From Karalla daura (taxonomy: Eukaryota; Chordata; Actinopteri; Chaetodontiformes; Leiognathidae): a stretch of DNA of 64,000 bases. Positions 1 through 11,549 of this stretch are shown in pieces. The position numbers and the translations under genes are program-made. The notes under the pieces are model-generated. The model made no database searches. It had not been told where the DNA came from and saw nothing but the letters and a program-made list of their open reading frames with translations. The DNA lies in NCBI GenBank assembly GCA_029224185.1, contig CM055197.1, positions 18,761,750 to 18,825,749 of the forward strand. Reading direction: 5' to 3'. Position 1 is the first letter of the stretch. The number at the start of each line of letters is the position of its first letter.

Positions 1-971
1 CTGGCGTTTACACATGTGAAGTCACCAACAAGTTCGGAGTCTCCTCTCACAGTGCTAAAATCACAGTGGGGACGTCGAGAGAATCATCTGGCCGACGGCC
101 GCTAACAGTGGGCTACAGCGCCGACAGCGAGGCCGAGAGCTCCTCGGGAAGCGAGATGGACGAGTCTCTGAGGCAGGCCAGTCGGCGTCTGCGCCGGCTG
201 CTGCGCACGCGTCTTCCTCCGGATGTTCTGGAAGAGCCATTTGTCAGCGCGGACGAAGGAGACCTGCATCCGCCGGATCCTCACTCTTATCGGGAGGATG
301 AAAACTACATTTACATTCGCTTTGACTCACGGGCAGATGCTGAGGTTGCTTCCAAGAGGTTCCAGGAGATGTTCACAGTCCACGGGGTTCCCGTGGAGAC
401 CACCATCTTGGAAGCGGGGCATCTCAAGGTAGAGCTGCGAATTAAAAAGATGGGCTACTCACAAGATGGCACACAGACCCCCACGCAAGAAAGACAACCT
501 CCTGCATTGCTGACTGGAGCCCCGGGTAAAGAATTATTATTCACTTCAAAAGTTATAATCTGAGAATTGGCACTCCTGGGATGATCATGTGCTCTGCACC
601 ATGTCTCCTTTCAACTTTCTACCCTGCTGTGTTTTATGTTGTGTGCTAAATACTGCACCACTGTCTCTCCTTTTGCCCTTGTGAACCAGCCGCCCCAGTG
701 TTCTTGACAGAGCTGCGAAGTCAGGATGTTCCTGATGGCTATCCAGTCAGCTTCGACTGCGTTGTTATTGGCAAGCCCCCTCCCACAGTTCGCTGGTATA
801 AGGATGGAAAACAGCTGGAGGAGAACGACCATTACATGATAAATGAGGACCAGGAGGGCTGCCACCAGCTCATTATAACCACTGTGTTGCCCACTGACAT
901 GGGGGTCTACCGCTGCACGGCTGAAAACAGCAGTGGCATCGCGGCCACCAAGGCTGAACTCAGGGTCGACA
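1..971 (+). other. obscn: obscn module: Ig C-terminal half, linker, complete Ig domain
   Basis: Exon 1-525 begins inside an Ig domain (GVYTCEVTNKFG, the F-G strand with its Cys). It continues into a Ser/Glu-rich linker (YSADSEAESSSGSEMDES) and a charged stretch with YREDENYIYIRF. Exon 690-971 encodes a complete I-set Ig domain with Cys (SFDCVV), Trp (VRWYKDG) and the second Cys (DMGVYRCTAENSSG). The donor at 526 and acceptor at 689 keep the phase. The linker matches the segment just before the corresponding Ig in human obscurin as I recall it. Confidence 0.9.
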
Positions 972-3900
972 GTGAGTACACGTGTATCATAAAGAGACAA
1001 ACTTTTGCACAAACAACTGTTCGCTGTTCAATTCAAAGGCATTTATAAAAAATGTCCACATTGTAAATGACGGACCTTTCTTTGCATACACATCTTACTG
1101 CTTTCACTTACTCTTCACTCACTGATGTTCATTATTTCTCTTCCTCAGTGTCCTGCAGCTCAGATTATGACACTGCTGCTGATGCCACTGAGACTTCTTC
1201 TTATGTTAGTGCCAAGGGCTACCTATCCAGGTGAATTCACTAGGAGTGGTCTTTTATGGTGCTGAAAAGCCTATTGATACAATGCTGTATATATTTAGCA
1301 ATCATATCAAATAGTGAATTCTTCAGGTTTGACCTTTACTCTATTCGTGCAGGGAAACTGAGACATTTGAGTCTTTAGCTGAAGATGACCAACTGCCACA
1401 GGTTGTGGAGGAGCTTCACGATGTTCATGTCTGCCCAGGTTCCCCTATTGCTAAAATGCAGCTCAAAGTCAAGGGTAAGTTCATTTATCAATAGTCATAG
1501 TTAACTCATTTGAGGCAACAAATAAAAGCTGATTGTAGCCGAGTTAAGAATGACACTGAGATAGGAGTGAAAAGACCAAAGTGGTGGCACAACTGAAAAG
1601 CAGAGCTGGAGAAATGCCTCTCACTAAAAGCTGAACTAGAGACTGCACAAAATGGCCGGTTTAAAAATGTGAGTTGTATCAGTCTTTGCTAATATATTAC
1701 ATTATTATGCAATACTTGAACTGCCACCAACCTGCTATGTAAATGCTCATTAGATATTATTTCCAGCTAGATGTGGAAAATGCTCATTGCCAAAAGCATG
1801 AAGTAGGGGAACTAATGCTAAATATATTCATTTTTCAAATGAAGCAGTTACCACTACCCTGCTTTACACGATAACAGAACTGGACACCTGACTACATGAT
1901 AACTACTGATTATTTCTGCCAATGTGGAGATGGCACATTCTGGTCCCATATGCTCTATCAGAGAAGTGGGCGAGTCTCGAGTAGCTACTGTACGAGCTAC
2001 ATCTAACAAACGTAAATTGCAACGTTTCACATCGTGCATACTCGACGTAATAATCAAGCGATAAAGGCACAAACTTACGGAAGTCACGAAACCAACAGCT
2101 AATTAGAGAGACTGTTCTGACTGTACAAACACGAAGCACAACACTATGATGAGCAATCATATGGAAATAGTTGCTTGAAATTCACGTACACGCCAGAGAA
2201 ATAAAGTTTGGCGCTGCACCTCCGTCGTCCATGGTCCATCACTCGATCGGCGAGACTCAACTCAACGTGGTGACGTCACACGCCGTAATAACGGAAACAT
2301 GAACGCTTTTAACCTGACCAACGGAATTTGATTTTGGGACCTTTCCTACAGCTAAACCGTCGTGTTTTTTGTTTGTTTTTCTTTTTTATTCATTTAAATG
2401 CGTTGTTTCGTGTTCCAGGCTTCCCCAAACCCAGAGTGTACTGGTTCAAAGATAGCCACCCGCTGAGAGCCTCAAAGAGGGTCCAGTTGCTCGCGGAGGG
2501 AAATGTCCATGGCGTGGAGATCACAGGAGTGAAGCGAGAGGATATGGGCGAGTACTCCGCCTACATCAGCAATGTGGCTGGCTCTGCCTACTCCTCCGCC
2601 CGCCTGACAGTTCTGAGTATGTTTGATGCATCGGGATGGTTGTGCATTTACATACATATATTTATAAGGAGTTGAGTTTTTCACAGGCAACTGTCTTTTG
2701 TTACAGAACCAGGGGAGATTATGCCTCAAGATAAAAGAGGTAATGGTCTGGCAATAACTGCATTTTTTTTTTGTTCATACCTAATGATTATGTGACTGTG
2801 CTTTGGTTTTACACTGCTTTCAGATCCCAAGGAGCCTCTGGTTCCACCGCGCTTCTTGGAACGGTTCAGCAACAGGAAGGTGAAACAAGGAGCCAGCATC
2901 ACACTGTCTGTCAAAGTAGAAGGTCTGTTTAAATCTTTGAGTTGTGTTTGGGACACTTGCGTGAACCTGTGGTTCATCTCTTGATTCCCCCGTTTACTTT
3001 TTTCAGGCTCTCCCACTCCCATGGTCTCCTGGCTTAAGGAGGAATCAGTGGAAGATGTCCTTTGGATCAAGCCAGATACCAAGGGATACAAAATTGCAAG
3101 CTCAGGGCGACAGCACAGCCTCATCCTCATGGATGTAGGCCCAGAATACACTGGTGCCTACACTTGCATTGCCACAAACAGGGCAGGGCAGTCGATCTTT
3201 ACTGCCCACCTTGAGGTTGACGACAGTAAGGAATCCCAGTGATATATGAGCACTTCATTTTGAAAATAATGACCTTTCAGTGTTCTCATTAACACTACAG
3301 TGCAAATATATTACAAGTACGTTTGTCTCCTGGGATTGATTCTAATATATATATTCCCCCTTCTTTTTCTTAGCGCCACAACCAAAGAAAGAGACCAAAC
3401 CAACAGAGCAAGTTTTTCTTCCTTCTTCAGAGTGATATTGACACAGCACCTAAAAAGACATGTATGTTATATACATTTTGTATACATGCAAATATGTGAA
3501 ATGTATTGCTTTGTTTTTCCACAGGGTTCTTGGGATTACAGTAAGTCCTCCAGAAGAGGAGGCAAGCAGAGGAAAAGGTGTGACATGTCATGTCTTCGAC
3601 TGACATAATGTTTATATTTACCGCTATATTAATTATTTGCAGTCACTAATGCAGCATTGTCTGTGCTACTCTTTCCACTTTGTGTGACCCTTAAGAGGGT
3701 AAAATCCCCTACCTAGGTGAAGTAGGCTCAGAAGAATTCCTCATGAAGCTCACCTCCCAGATCACTGAAATGGTATCAGCAAAGATCACCCAAGGTAAAA
3801 TTACGCCACGGGCTATTATATATTTGCAGTAACACATTAATTCATTTGATTTAAGTACAAAATAAAGTGCATAATTCCAGCTGCATATCGACCAGATATA

Positions 3901-6900
3901 CAGTACATAGAATATGGTCAGACGGCAATGGGTCAGTGTTTATGCAACTTTAGAGTAACTTCAACTTGATTTTGGAACTGTAGCCTCATGAAGCTAACCA
4001 TCCTATATTTGCCATGCCATAGCTATATTATCTGCGTAACATTTATCATAGATAAGTAGGCACAGGGAAATGTTAAATCGCCAGTATCTGGCAGGGAAGC
4101 TTGCTGGCTGTGAGCTTACATTTGCATCTGCTATTAACATCCAGCACTGGAGACTTCCAGCAGTGCGTTGGGATAAAACAGCATCTCCTTGTTTTATTCA
4201 GTATGAAATGGTTGATTTTGTCTCTGTGGTATATGTCACAAACTAACCATGAGCACATAACAAGAATGACTGTTGTCGAGGTTAGAGGAAAAAAACCTCT
4301 CTCCTAATTCACCAGTTGTCATTTGTGGTTGGCTGCAGTATGTCTGCAAAATTAGAATGAGCAGTGGTCTTCCTAGGGACACATTTGAAACAGGAATATC
4401 TTTTATTTCTGATTCTAAAGAGGCTGAATGAATTTGGTTGAGTTTAAGTGAATTTACTGAGATCATTGGAGAACTTTGAAAGTATTGTTATTCCAACACT
4501 TGAATTATAATTCACTCCAATTCAGTCCAGTTCTTCTAGTGTTTGTTTTCTTGCATGCTTTGCTTAACCTTGAGCATCTGACCTAACACCTCCCATTGTT
4601 TCATACAGACATAATATCTTTACCACTTTTACATCCATCAGTTTAGCAGCCCAGCCAATTAAATGCTCAACCAATCATGAATTTGTTATTCAGACAGCTT
4701 ACAGAATCACGAAGTGCTCCAGTGGATGAAATCTTGGCCCAAAACCACCAGTATGTATCCAAAGTGCATCAGCTTCATGATTAATAAGCATTTCATCATC
4801 CATAGGTATTTGTAGTAGTATACGACAGTTTTCACTTACATTCTCATTTACATACAAACATGTATTATATAGAAGGTACAATCATGAGGGTTTCTTCTTG
4901 TTAATACATCCTTTCCCTTCTCTGTATCGCCTTTCGCATCATTAATCCTGCCTTTTCCAAATGGGTTTCAAATACACTTGAAATGACTGAAGTCTCCCCA
5001 TCTTACAGCCGTAATACATGCTCCCAGACAGACATGTATGTGGAGAGCTCAGATAATGAGTGTTATCTGTACTGTAGCTTTTCTCGCATGTTTTCACAAT
5101 ACTAACATAGCCACTGCTGAGTATTTAAAATTAAATCATTGTCGTGTTTTTTTAGTTTACATCTGAAAAGTACTGCGTGCTGATTTAAACGCTTTGAGGA
5201 TAAACTACCAGTAGATGTCAGCAGAGGGCTCTTGAAACGCGGGCCTCCCCAGTTCAACCTCTGACAAATGTGGCTGGAGTGGACATAGTTATCTGCTGCC
5301 AGATTCAAGCCAAGCAAATGAGGCCTTTCGATCTGGGCCACAGCCGTGACGCGCGTCGTGTACTGTATGCTGTATGTCAGTGCTAACAGACTGTTAACAC
5401 GGTGTAAGCTTCCCTCTTCGCGCTGCTGACCCGTTTGCCTCTAATTGCCTCCCTCGACGCTGCCGCAGCCGCTTCGTTGCGGGTGCCCGGCGCTGACAGC
5501 GACGACGAGACCAAGACCCCCTCTGCATCACCACACCACGGCCGCTCTCGCCCCCCCTCCCTCATTGCCGACTCCTCCTCCGAGTCCGATGAGGGGGATG
5601 CCAGGGGAGAGGTGAGACAGAGAAGGACATTGAATAACCCTTAAAATGAGCAGCTAACCCTTGAATTTACGCCCCAATCACTTTGAATTCCTACCTGTTC
5701 AGCTGACACCCGTGTACGCGCTTTTACAGATGTTCGACATCTATGTGGCTACGGCTGACTACACCCCCACCATAGCCAGCAAAGAATCCATCTCGCTGAA
5801 GGAGGGCCAGTATGTGGAGGTCCTGGACTCAGCACATCCACTGAAGTGGTTGGTCCGGACCAAGCCCACCAAAACTACCCCATCCCGCCAAGGCTGGGTC
5901 TCGCCAGCATACCTGGACAAGAAGCTCAAAGTATGACCTCAAAAACTGAGGCTGAGTGAACATCTAAAGTTTGTGTTAACTCACTCTGTACACTTAAAAA
6001 ATGTTGCGAATGTGTGTCTCCTCAGCTCTCTGCTGACACAGGCGACCTCCCAGAGACAAGTGTGGAGGAAGTGTCGGAGGGTGAATACAAGAGGAAACTA
6101 TTGTAAGTGAAGGGTAACCACACGACACTCCCTACATAAATGTCGGCGCTAAAAGACGTTTGCTCCGTGTCCCCAGCCAACTGATCCAAGATCTGATAAA
6201 TGGTGAGTCAGAGTTTGTCAAAGAGGTCGACTCCTTCACCTCCCGCCACCTGAAGCATGCGGAGAGTCCCGACGCGCCGCCCGAGGTCAGCAGCCAGAGG
6301 GACGCCATATTCAGAAACATCGAGGACATCAAGTCCTTCCATAGCAAGTGAGCACACCTCGGGGCGGCCTCTCGTTTCAGCCACGTATTTCTGAGCGCGT
6401 TTGGCATCAGCCGCGTCCACAGCAACCTCCTCTCTGAATGAAGACAGCGAGACTCAGGAAATCATTGTCTTTAGGGCTTTCCTGCCGAAGCTGAACGACT
6501 GCGAGACAGACGATGACATAGCCATGTGCTTCCTGAAGAGCAAGGAGGGCTTTGAGAAGTACCTCCAGTACCTCGTGGGACAGGCTGAGGCCGAGTCCGC
6601 CATCGGCAACAGGACCGTCCACAGCTACTTTAAGGTAACAGCACATCAGTTCCGCCTCACTACATTCGCAGTCTCTCTGCTCTCCTCCAGCAGTGTTCTT
6701 CTGCTTTCAATCCTTTTTACCCTGGCCGTGTGATAAATTTGCAAATGACACTGTAGGAGTTCACTGAGAAAGCCCAAGCCAGCGCAGACCCCGCAGATCC
6801 CCCCGTGCGCAGCATCAACGCAGGACTCCAGCAACCTCTGGACAGGATTCAGAAGTACAAGGCCGTCCTCAAGGTGACAGCAGCCGACCCACAAGTTGCA

Positions 6901-9900
6901 CAAAAACCTTGCAGGAGATGCACCACTGGCATGTGCAAGGCACTGAAATCTCTGCTCCGGTATCTTCAGGAGCTCATTCGTAACAAGGCAAGGAACGGGC
7001 AGAACTGCTGCCTGCTGGAGGAGGCCTACGCCATGGTGTCTGCCCTCCCTCAGCGCTCCGAGAACACCCACCACGTGTCCATGATCGAGAACTATCCCGC
7101 CACGCTGGAAGTACTGGGAGAGCCAATTAGACAGGTAGGTGATGCCCGAGATCGGTGGCCTTTCCATCTTTCTTTTGTTGGCGTTACATCGATTGCTTTC
7201 CTGTTGACTCCAGGGACCCTTCCAAGTGTGGGAAGGAGCTCCGGGAATCAGGACGTCCTCTAGGGGTCACCACCGCCACGCCTTCCTGTTCAAGAACTAC
7301 TGCATAATCTGCAAGCCCAAGAGAGACAGCAACACCGACACGCAGGCGTACGTCTTCAAGAACATGATGAAGGTGACGCAGTTTCCTCCTCCCCGCTTAC
7401 TTCTCTCAACGTTCTAGCACTTCCTCCTCCCCCCCGATCGACAGACGCTCGCCCCTAATGCGCCTCTCCTCCCGTTGCAGCTGAACAACATCGATGTGAA
7501 CGAGACGGTGGAGGGCGACGACAGGGCCTTTGAGATCTGGCACGAGCGCGAGGACTCTGTGAGGAAGTACACCTTGCAGGCCCGGACGGTCACCATCAAG
7601 AACTCGTGGCTGAGGGACTTCCGGGAGCTCCAGCAGCGATACAGCGTGCCCGCGTGGAGTGAGCGGAGCGCAACACACACGGGGTCGCGTCTTGGTTTCC
7701 GCGCCCTCGTGCCTTCGCTCATTGCCGTGGCTCGTCTCCTCTCACAGGTCCTCCTGACTTTGATGAAATCCTGGCGAACTGCACCGCCGAACTGGGACAA
7801 ACTGTGAAGCTGGCCTGCAAAGCCACCGGTGTGCCCAAGCCTACGGTCACGTGGTACAAAGGTATGCGGCGTGCGCCCCCGTGTTTCCCTCGGCGATGCT
7901 CTGCATCGGACGTGTGCCAAGGCAGCCCCTGAGGCCGCGTCGCCTTTCTCGTTGAACGCAGACGGACGCGCCGTGGAGGCCGACCCTCATCACATCATCA
8001 TCGAGGACCCGGACGGCTCCTGCACGCTCATCCTGGACAACATGACGGCGGACGACTCCGGCCAGTACATGTGCTTCGCCACAAGCTCGGCGGGCAACGC
8101 CAGCACCCTGGGAAAGATCACCGTGCAAGGTGCTCCGCTTCCGGGGTGCCGGTTTTCCAGCACGTCCGGAAAGCTCCATGGAAACTTGTTATACGACAGA
8201 GAACATCAGCAATACTCAACTTTGACCACCTCTTATACTCTTATATTCTTGCAGTGCCTCCTCGGTTTGTGAACAAAATGAGGAACGCCATATTCGTTGC
8301 CGGCGAGGACACTCAGTTCACCTGCGTCATCCAGAGCGCCCCGAGCCCCAAGATCAGGTACGCGCACATCCGAAGGCCTAACATTTGACGTGTTGACATG
8401 TCCGTCCCTCCGTACCCGTGTTGATTTGTGCTTTGTGTGTGTGATGAAGGTGGTTCAAAGATGGCCGGCTGCTGACCGACCAGGAAAAGTACCAGACGTA
8501 CAGCGAGCTCCGCAGCGGCGTGCTGGTCCTGGTCATAAAGAACCTGACAGAGAGAGATCTGGGACACTACGAGTGCGAGGTCGGTAGGGCAGTCGAACGG
8601 GAATCAGCCTCCACTCCCGGACCTTAAGGGCCCATTTAGTTTGTCCTCGTAATGTAACTGTTGGCACGCCAGTCACTTCACATCAATTAGCAACAATCTT
8701 TGGGGCTCTGAAACGTGTTCGTTCCTTTGCCAGCTGTCCAACCGTCTAGGCAGTGCCAAGTGTGCTGCTGACTTGGTCCCGCCGTCTGCCGTGGCTCGCT
8801 CTGGTGAGCAGGCCATCTGTATCGAAGGTGGGAACGGACCCAAATAGAAAAAAAGACACAACCCGCCTCGTAAAAAGCCGAAGAGTTGTGCTCTCGGTGT
8901 CAAATTTACTCTTAAATCTGTGAAATCTCACTGCTTCTGTTTACCCACCTCCCCTCCCCTCAGTTACGGAGCAGGAGACCAGGATACCGAAGAAAACCAT
9001 CATCATGTAAGTGTGAATGAGCTATAATCACACTTTCATAATCACACTGGGGCACATGTGTCGCCTGGTTGGACATCAGCTCATCCTCAACACAGAAAAG
9101 TCACAAAAAACTCAATGTGGCCCAGAATTGTGAGCATTTTCCTTGTTCTCTGGTGCTAACACAGGACCTGTTGAACACTGGTTTCGTCACAAATGTGTCG
9201 GATGCTGTTGTGATTTTGGGGTCAGTTTCGGCACTGATTGAACTCGGTGGTAACTGTGATACAGCTGTCGAGTTCACAGACTTGTAGAGTCCTAAATGTG
9301 CGGGTCAGAATCAGATATTGAGGGGGAACCCGAGCCGCATGCACTGACATTTTGACCAGAAGTGAAGAAACTGCGGTTGTGTCCCTCCATTCACCTGGGT
9401 ACCCGATTGGACACATGCATACGCAAAACTATTGGAGATAGGGCGACAGTGTGATTGTGCAGAACACAGAGATTCGCCTGATGTTCAGTTGCATCTCAGA
9501 ACTCCAAATGTAGCGACAATGCTGGACATCTTTGGTTGTTGTTGTTGTTCTGTTAAGCCAAGGTAACAGCGTTTTGTCACACTAGGTCTTCTGTATGCGT
9601 GTGTGTTTGTGTGCAGCTGCTATGTAGTATTTAAAGCCTCGGTGCGAGGGATCTTATCACAAGGATGATGAGAGGATGGGCTGTCTCCACCAGGGTGTCT
9701 CTGTCTTCTCTAAGCGGGCCCCTCTCCCTGCGGCTCCCCGCTCAGCCTTTATATTTGAGTCCAACGCTTCACACTGTAGCTCTAATAACCTCCGTGCTCT
9801 CCCGCTCCCCCCCCCCCGCAGCGAGGAGACCATCACCACCGTGGTGAAGAACCCGCGCATGAGGAGGCACAGGTCGCCCGGCCTGACCGTCCCCGGGGCC

Positions 9901-10944
9901 CACCGCTCGGAGACGTCCACCCCGGAGCCTCCCAGCGCGAGGGCGCGAAGGACGCCCGCTCAGCGCAAGGCCACCATCCCCACCCTGTACGTCACCGAGC
10001 CGGAGGGCGCGGAGGCCAGGACGGCGGAGGGCAGGCCCCGGTGGGTGGAGGTGGAGGAGGTCATCGAGTACAAGGTGAACAAGTCCCCCCGGCTGTCCAG
10101 GCGCAGGGGTGTCTCTCCGGCGGGCTCGGACCGCGCAGGCACGCCCTCCAGACCCAAGAGGTCTCCGCCGGAGAACCCCAACGCCAACAACTCCAACAAC
10201 AAGCTGGTGGAGCAGGTGCAGCTGCAGGGCGACGTGGGCAGCCAGCCGCTCCCCTGGGAGGGGCAGGAGGCCCCCGTGGCCTCCAGCCCCGTGTCCAGGG
10301 ACAGCGCGGAGCCACGCGAGCTCTCGTCCACCCTCGGGGGAGAGGACAGCGACGACGCAGACGATCAGCAAACCGTCATCTTTGAGCCCGACGAGGAGGA
10401 GGAGGAGGAGGAGGAGGAGGATCGGAGGAAGCAGGAGCCGCGGATCCTGATGCGAGGAGGCCACGTCCTGACCCTGGAGGACCTGGAGGATTACGTGCCC
10501 CAGGAGGGGGAGACGTACGGCTCCTCCGGCCCCCGTCGTCCTGCCGCGGAGAGGCCCTGTGAGATCTCAGTGCTGCAGAGGGAGATCGGCGGCTCGGCGG
10601 TGGGGCAGCCAGTGCTCCTCAACGTGGGCCGGCCCCCGGCCCCGGCCCCGGCACCCAGGCAGAGGAGCAGCTTCTTTGGTCGCTTCAGGGAGCATCTCTC
10701 TGGCGGCCTCTTCTCCTCCCCCTCCTCCTCCTCTGCCAGCCCGTCCGGGACGGAGAGGCGCGTCCCCATCCAGGTGAGCCACGCTCAGCTGGAGGTCAAG
10801 CCATCCTATTGCTCCGAGGTGCAGAGAGTGGAGGGCGGGCAGCAGAGCTACAAAACCAGAGTGTCAACTCAGACCTACGGCTACACGTCGGTGGGCAACC
10901 CCGTCACTCTTCAAATCAGAGAGAACCAGTTCCAAAACCAGTAG
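1..10944 (+). CDS. obscn: Obscurin, C-terminal part (5'-partial, 27 exons)
   Basis: Giant sarcomeric scaffold and Rho guanine-nucleotide exchange factor, at the M-band/Z-disc and the sarcoplasmic reticulum interface. Exons: 1-525, 690-971, 1149-1230, 1353-1474, 2419-2616, 2707-2739, 2824-2922, 3007-3225, 3374-3407, 3525-3577, 3717-3794, 5469-5611, 5730-5930, 6026-6102, 6177-6347, 6475-6634, 6757-6873, 6970-7134, 7214-7372, 7481-7658, 7748-7861, 7962-8129, 8255-8357, 8450-8579, 8734-8827, 8964-9006, 9822-10944 (TAG stop). All 27 join in phase, giving about 1,622 residues. Visible order: end of an Ig domain, acidic linker, three Ig domains, linker, SH3, DH, PH, two Ig domains, non-modular tail. 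Module order and local wording match my recollection of human obscurin closely (for example SEEFLMKLTSQITEMVSAKI, VEGDDRAFE, WHEREDSVRKY). The gene enters from the left edge, so the start is outside. All introns are GT-AG except one proposed GC-AG intron (3408-3524). Confidence 0.95.
1149..3225 (+). other. obscn: obscn module: short linker exons and two Ig domains
   Basis: Two small exons (1149-1230, 1353-1474) encode a linker with YDTAADATETSSYVSAKGYL and LPQVVEELHDVHV. The second exon runs into an Ig domain completed by 2419-2616 (PRVYWFKDS, then DMGEYSAYISN). In this Ig the usual second Cys position is Ala, as I also recall for the human domain. A micro-exon (2707-2739) and exons 2824-2922 and 3007-3225 encode the next Ig (VSWLKEE, then YTGAYTCIATNRAG). 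All splice phases agree. Confidence 0.88.
1475..2418 (+). other. obscn intron with a CpG-richer segment and a CRE palindrome
   Basis: A 944-bp intron interrupting an Ig domain. Its second half (about 1,960-2,300) has noticeably more CG dinucleotides than its flanks. It contains the cyclic-AMP response element palindrome TGACGTCA at 2271-2278. No open frame of interest was seen. It could be an internal promoter or an inserted element; the sequence alone does not decide. Confidence 0.4.
3374..5611 (+). other. obscn: obscn linker exons before the SH3, including a proposed GC-AG intron
   Basis: Exons 3374-3407, 3525-3577, 3717-3794 and 5469-5611 encode the linker between the last Ig and the SH3. 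Exon 3717-3794 has the very conserved SEEFLMKLTSQITEMVSAKI. Exon 5469-5611 has DSDDETKTPSASPHHGRSRP followed by a Ser/acidic run. For the frame to stay open, exon 3374-3407 must end before GCAAGT (3408-3413), a GC donor. Reading on past it meets TGA within about 10 codons. Intron 3795-5468 (1.7 kb) holds no further exon I could recognise; the peptides on its two sides are adjacent in the human protein as I recall it. Confidence 0.75.
5730..5930 (+). other. obscn: obscn SH3 domain (single exon)
   Basis: A 201-nt, phase-0 exon encoding 67 residues: MFDIYVATADYTP (ALYDY-like strand), LKEGQYVEVLD (RT loop), HPLKWLVRTKPTK, and GWVSPAYLDKKLK (the SPAYL 3-10 helix/last strand). It lies directly upstream of the DH-PH tandem, as in obscurin and related RhoGEFs. 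Confidence 0.9.
6026..7134 (+). other. obscn: obscn RhoGEF (DH) domain
   Basis: Exons 6026-6102, 6177-6347, 6475-6634, 6757-6873 and 6970-7134. DH landmarks are the CR1-like helix LIQDLINGESEFVKEVDSF, the middle helix CETDDDIAMCFLKSKEGFEK, QPLDRIQKYKAVLKELI (the CR3 PxQRhxxY-like segment) and LGEPIRQ at the C-terminal helix. The family activates Rho GTPases, and obscurin is known for RhoA. Catalytic activity is inferred from the family. Confidence 0.9.
7214..7658 (+). other. obscn: obscn PH domain following the DH
   Basis: Exons 7214-7372 and 7481-7658. Visible PH features are the first strand FQVWEGA, HAFLFKNYCIICKPKRD (strands 3-4), and the C-terminal helix ahead of SWLRDFRELQQRYSVPAW with its conserved Trp. 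The DH-PH pair should act together in exchange and membrane targeting. Confidence 0.88.
7748..8827 (+). other. obscn: obscn tandem Ig domains after the DH-PH
   Basis: Ig 1 is encoded by 7748-7861 and 7962-8129 (VKLACKATG, VTWYKDGRA, SGQYMCFATSSAG). Ig 2 is encoded by 8255-8357, 8450-8579 and 8734-8827 (TQFTCVIQS, IRWFKDGRLL, LGHYECELSNRLG). Both have the two Cys and the core Trp. Each is split by an intron just before the Trp strand, a shared intron position typical of obscurin and titin Ig repeats. Confidence 0.9.
8964..10944 (+). other. obscn: obscn non-modular C-terminus (obscurin-A type)
   Basis: Exon 8964-9006 (VTEQETRIPKKTII) and the large terminal exon 9822-10944 (373 codons plus TAG). 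The tail is Arg/Pro/Ser-rich, with an acidic run of nine Glu (about 10390-10420) and the block ILMRGGHVLTLEDLEDYVP followed by QEGETYG. It ends with a Gln/Ser/Thr segment (STQTYGYTSVGNPVTLQI). These blocks correspond to the obscurin-A tail that binds small ankyrin 1 and links myofibrils to the sarcoplasmic reticulum. The ankyrin role is inferred from the family. An in-frame upstream ATG at about 9,676 lies in the intron and is not used. Confidence 0.88.
9007..9821 (+). other. obscn intron before the terminal exon
   Basis: An 815-bp intron with donor GTAAGT at 9007. Its acceptor follows a C-rich tract, with the AG at 9820-9821. No other feature was recognised. Confidence 0.7.
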
Positions 10945-11549
10945 CGGCGAGCTTTTTTTGAATGGAACGTGCCATAAACCCTCTTAGTCTTAAATGAGGA
11001 CGATTCTCCTTCAATGACAGATGAGACACATCCACACCTGAAGCACGCCGACTTCATTTGCCAGACCATTCCACTTGGAGGCTGCCCACACGGTCTCTTC
11101 AGACTGGGCAAGTTGGTAAAAGTGGTAATAATGACATCACTGTAGTGAGCCCCGGAGCAGCTTCGGGGCAGACGCACCGGCCACCGCACAACGCTGAACG
11201 ACTCTCTCCGCGTTCGAGTCGACCTTTTCCGCTCATTCGTACTGTACCTTCACAGACGGCCAAACTTTGACCCACCACTATTTACTAAGCACAAACCGTA
11301 CCGCTGTGAACGTCGCCAAACAGTACGGTATCGTCACTGTTGGCGCGCCACACGGCGAGATTATCCAGTTTCGCTTTTGCGCCTCTCAAGAAATGTCGCC
11401 TGCCGCACTGTCCGCAGTGCCTGGGCTTCCTGCCGCAGCGGCCGTTGACACGAGGCACTGTTCATGGGGTCCTGTCAACGCTTGCCGTGAAATCACCGAT
11501 CCTCACGAATCCTGTACACTGAACGAATTACAATCGTGTTTTCTTGGAC

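Noticed and set aside
3408..3426. A 19-bp intron that would also keep the frame (GT...AG within the T-rich stretch)
   Set aside because: Far below the size vertebrate spliceosomes can handle, and the exon it would create does not join the next exon in phase.
3300..3608. Long open frame across obscn exons 3374-3577
   Set aside because: Its frame disagrees with the phase delivered by the exon before and required by the exon after. The GC-AG model reads a different frame that connects to conserved sequence on both sides.
9676..9821. Upstream extension of the obscn terminal ORF from an ATG at 9,676
   Set aside because: This part is intron. The exon starts at 9,822 after a C-rich acceptor, giving the conserved VTEQET...TIIEETITTVV join.
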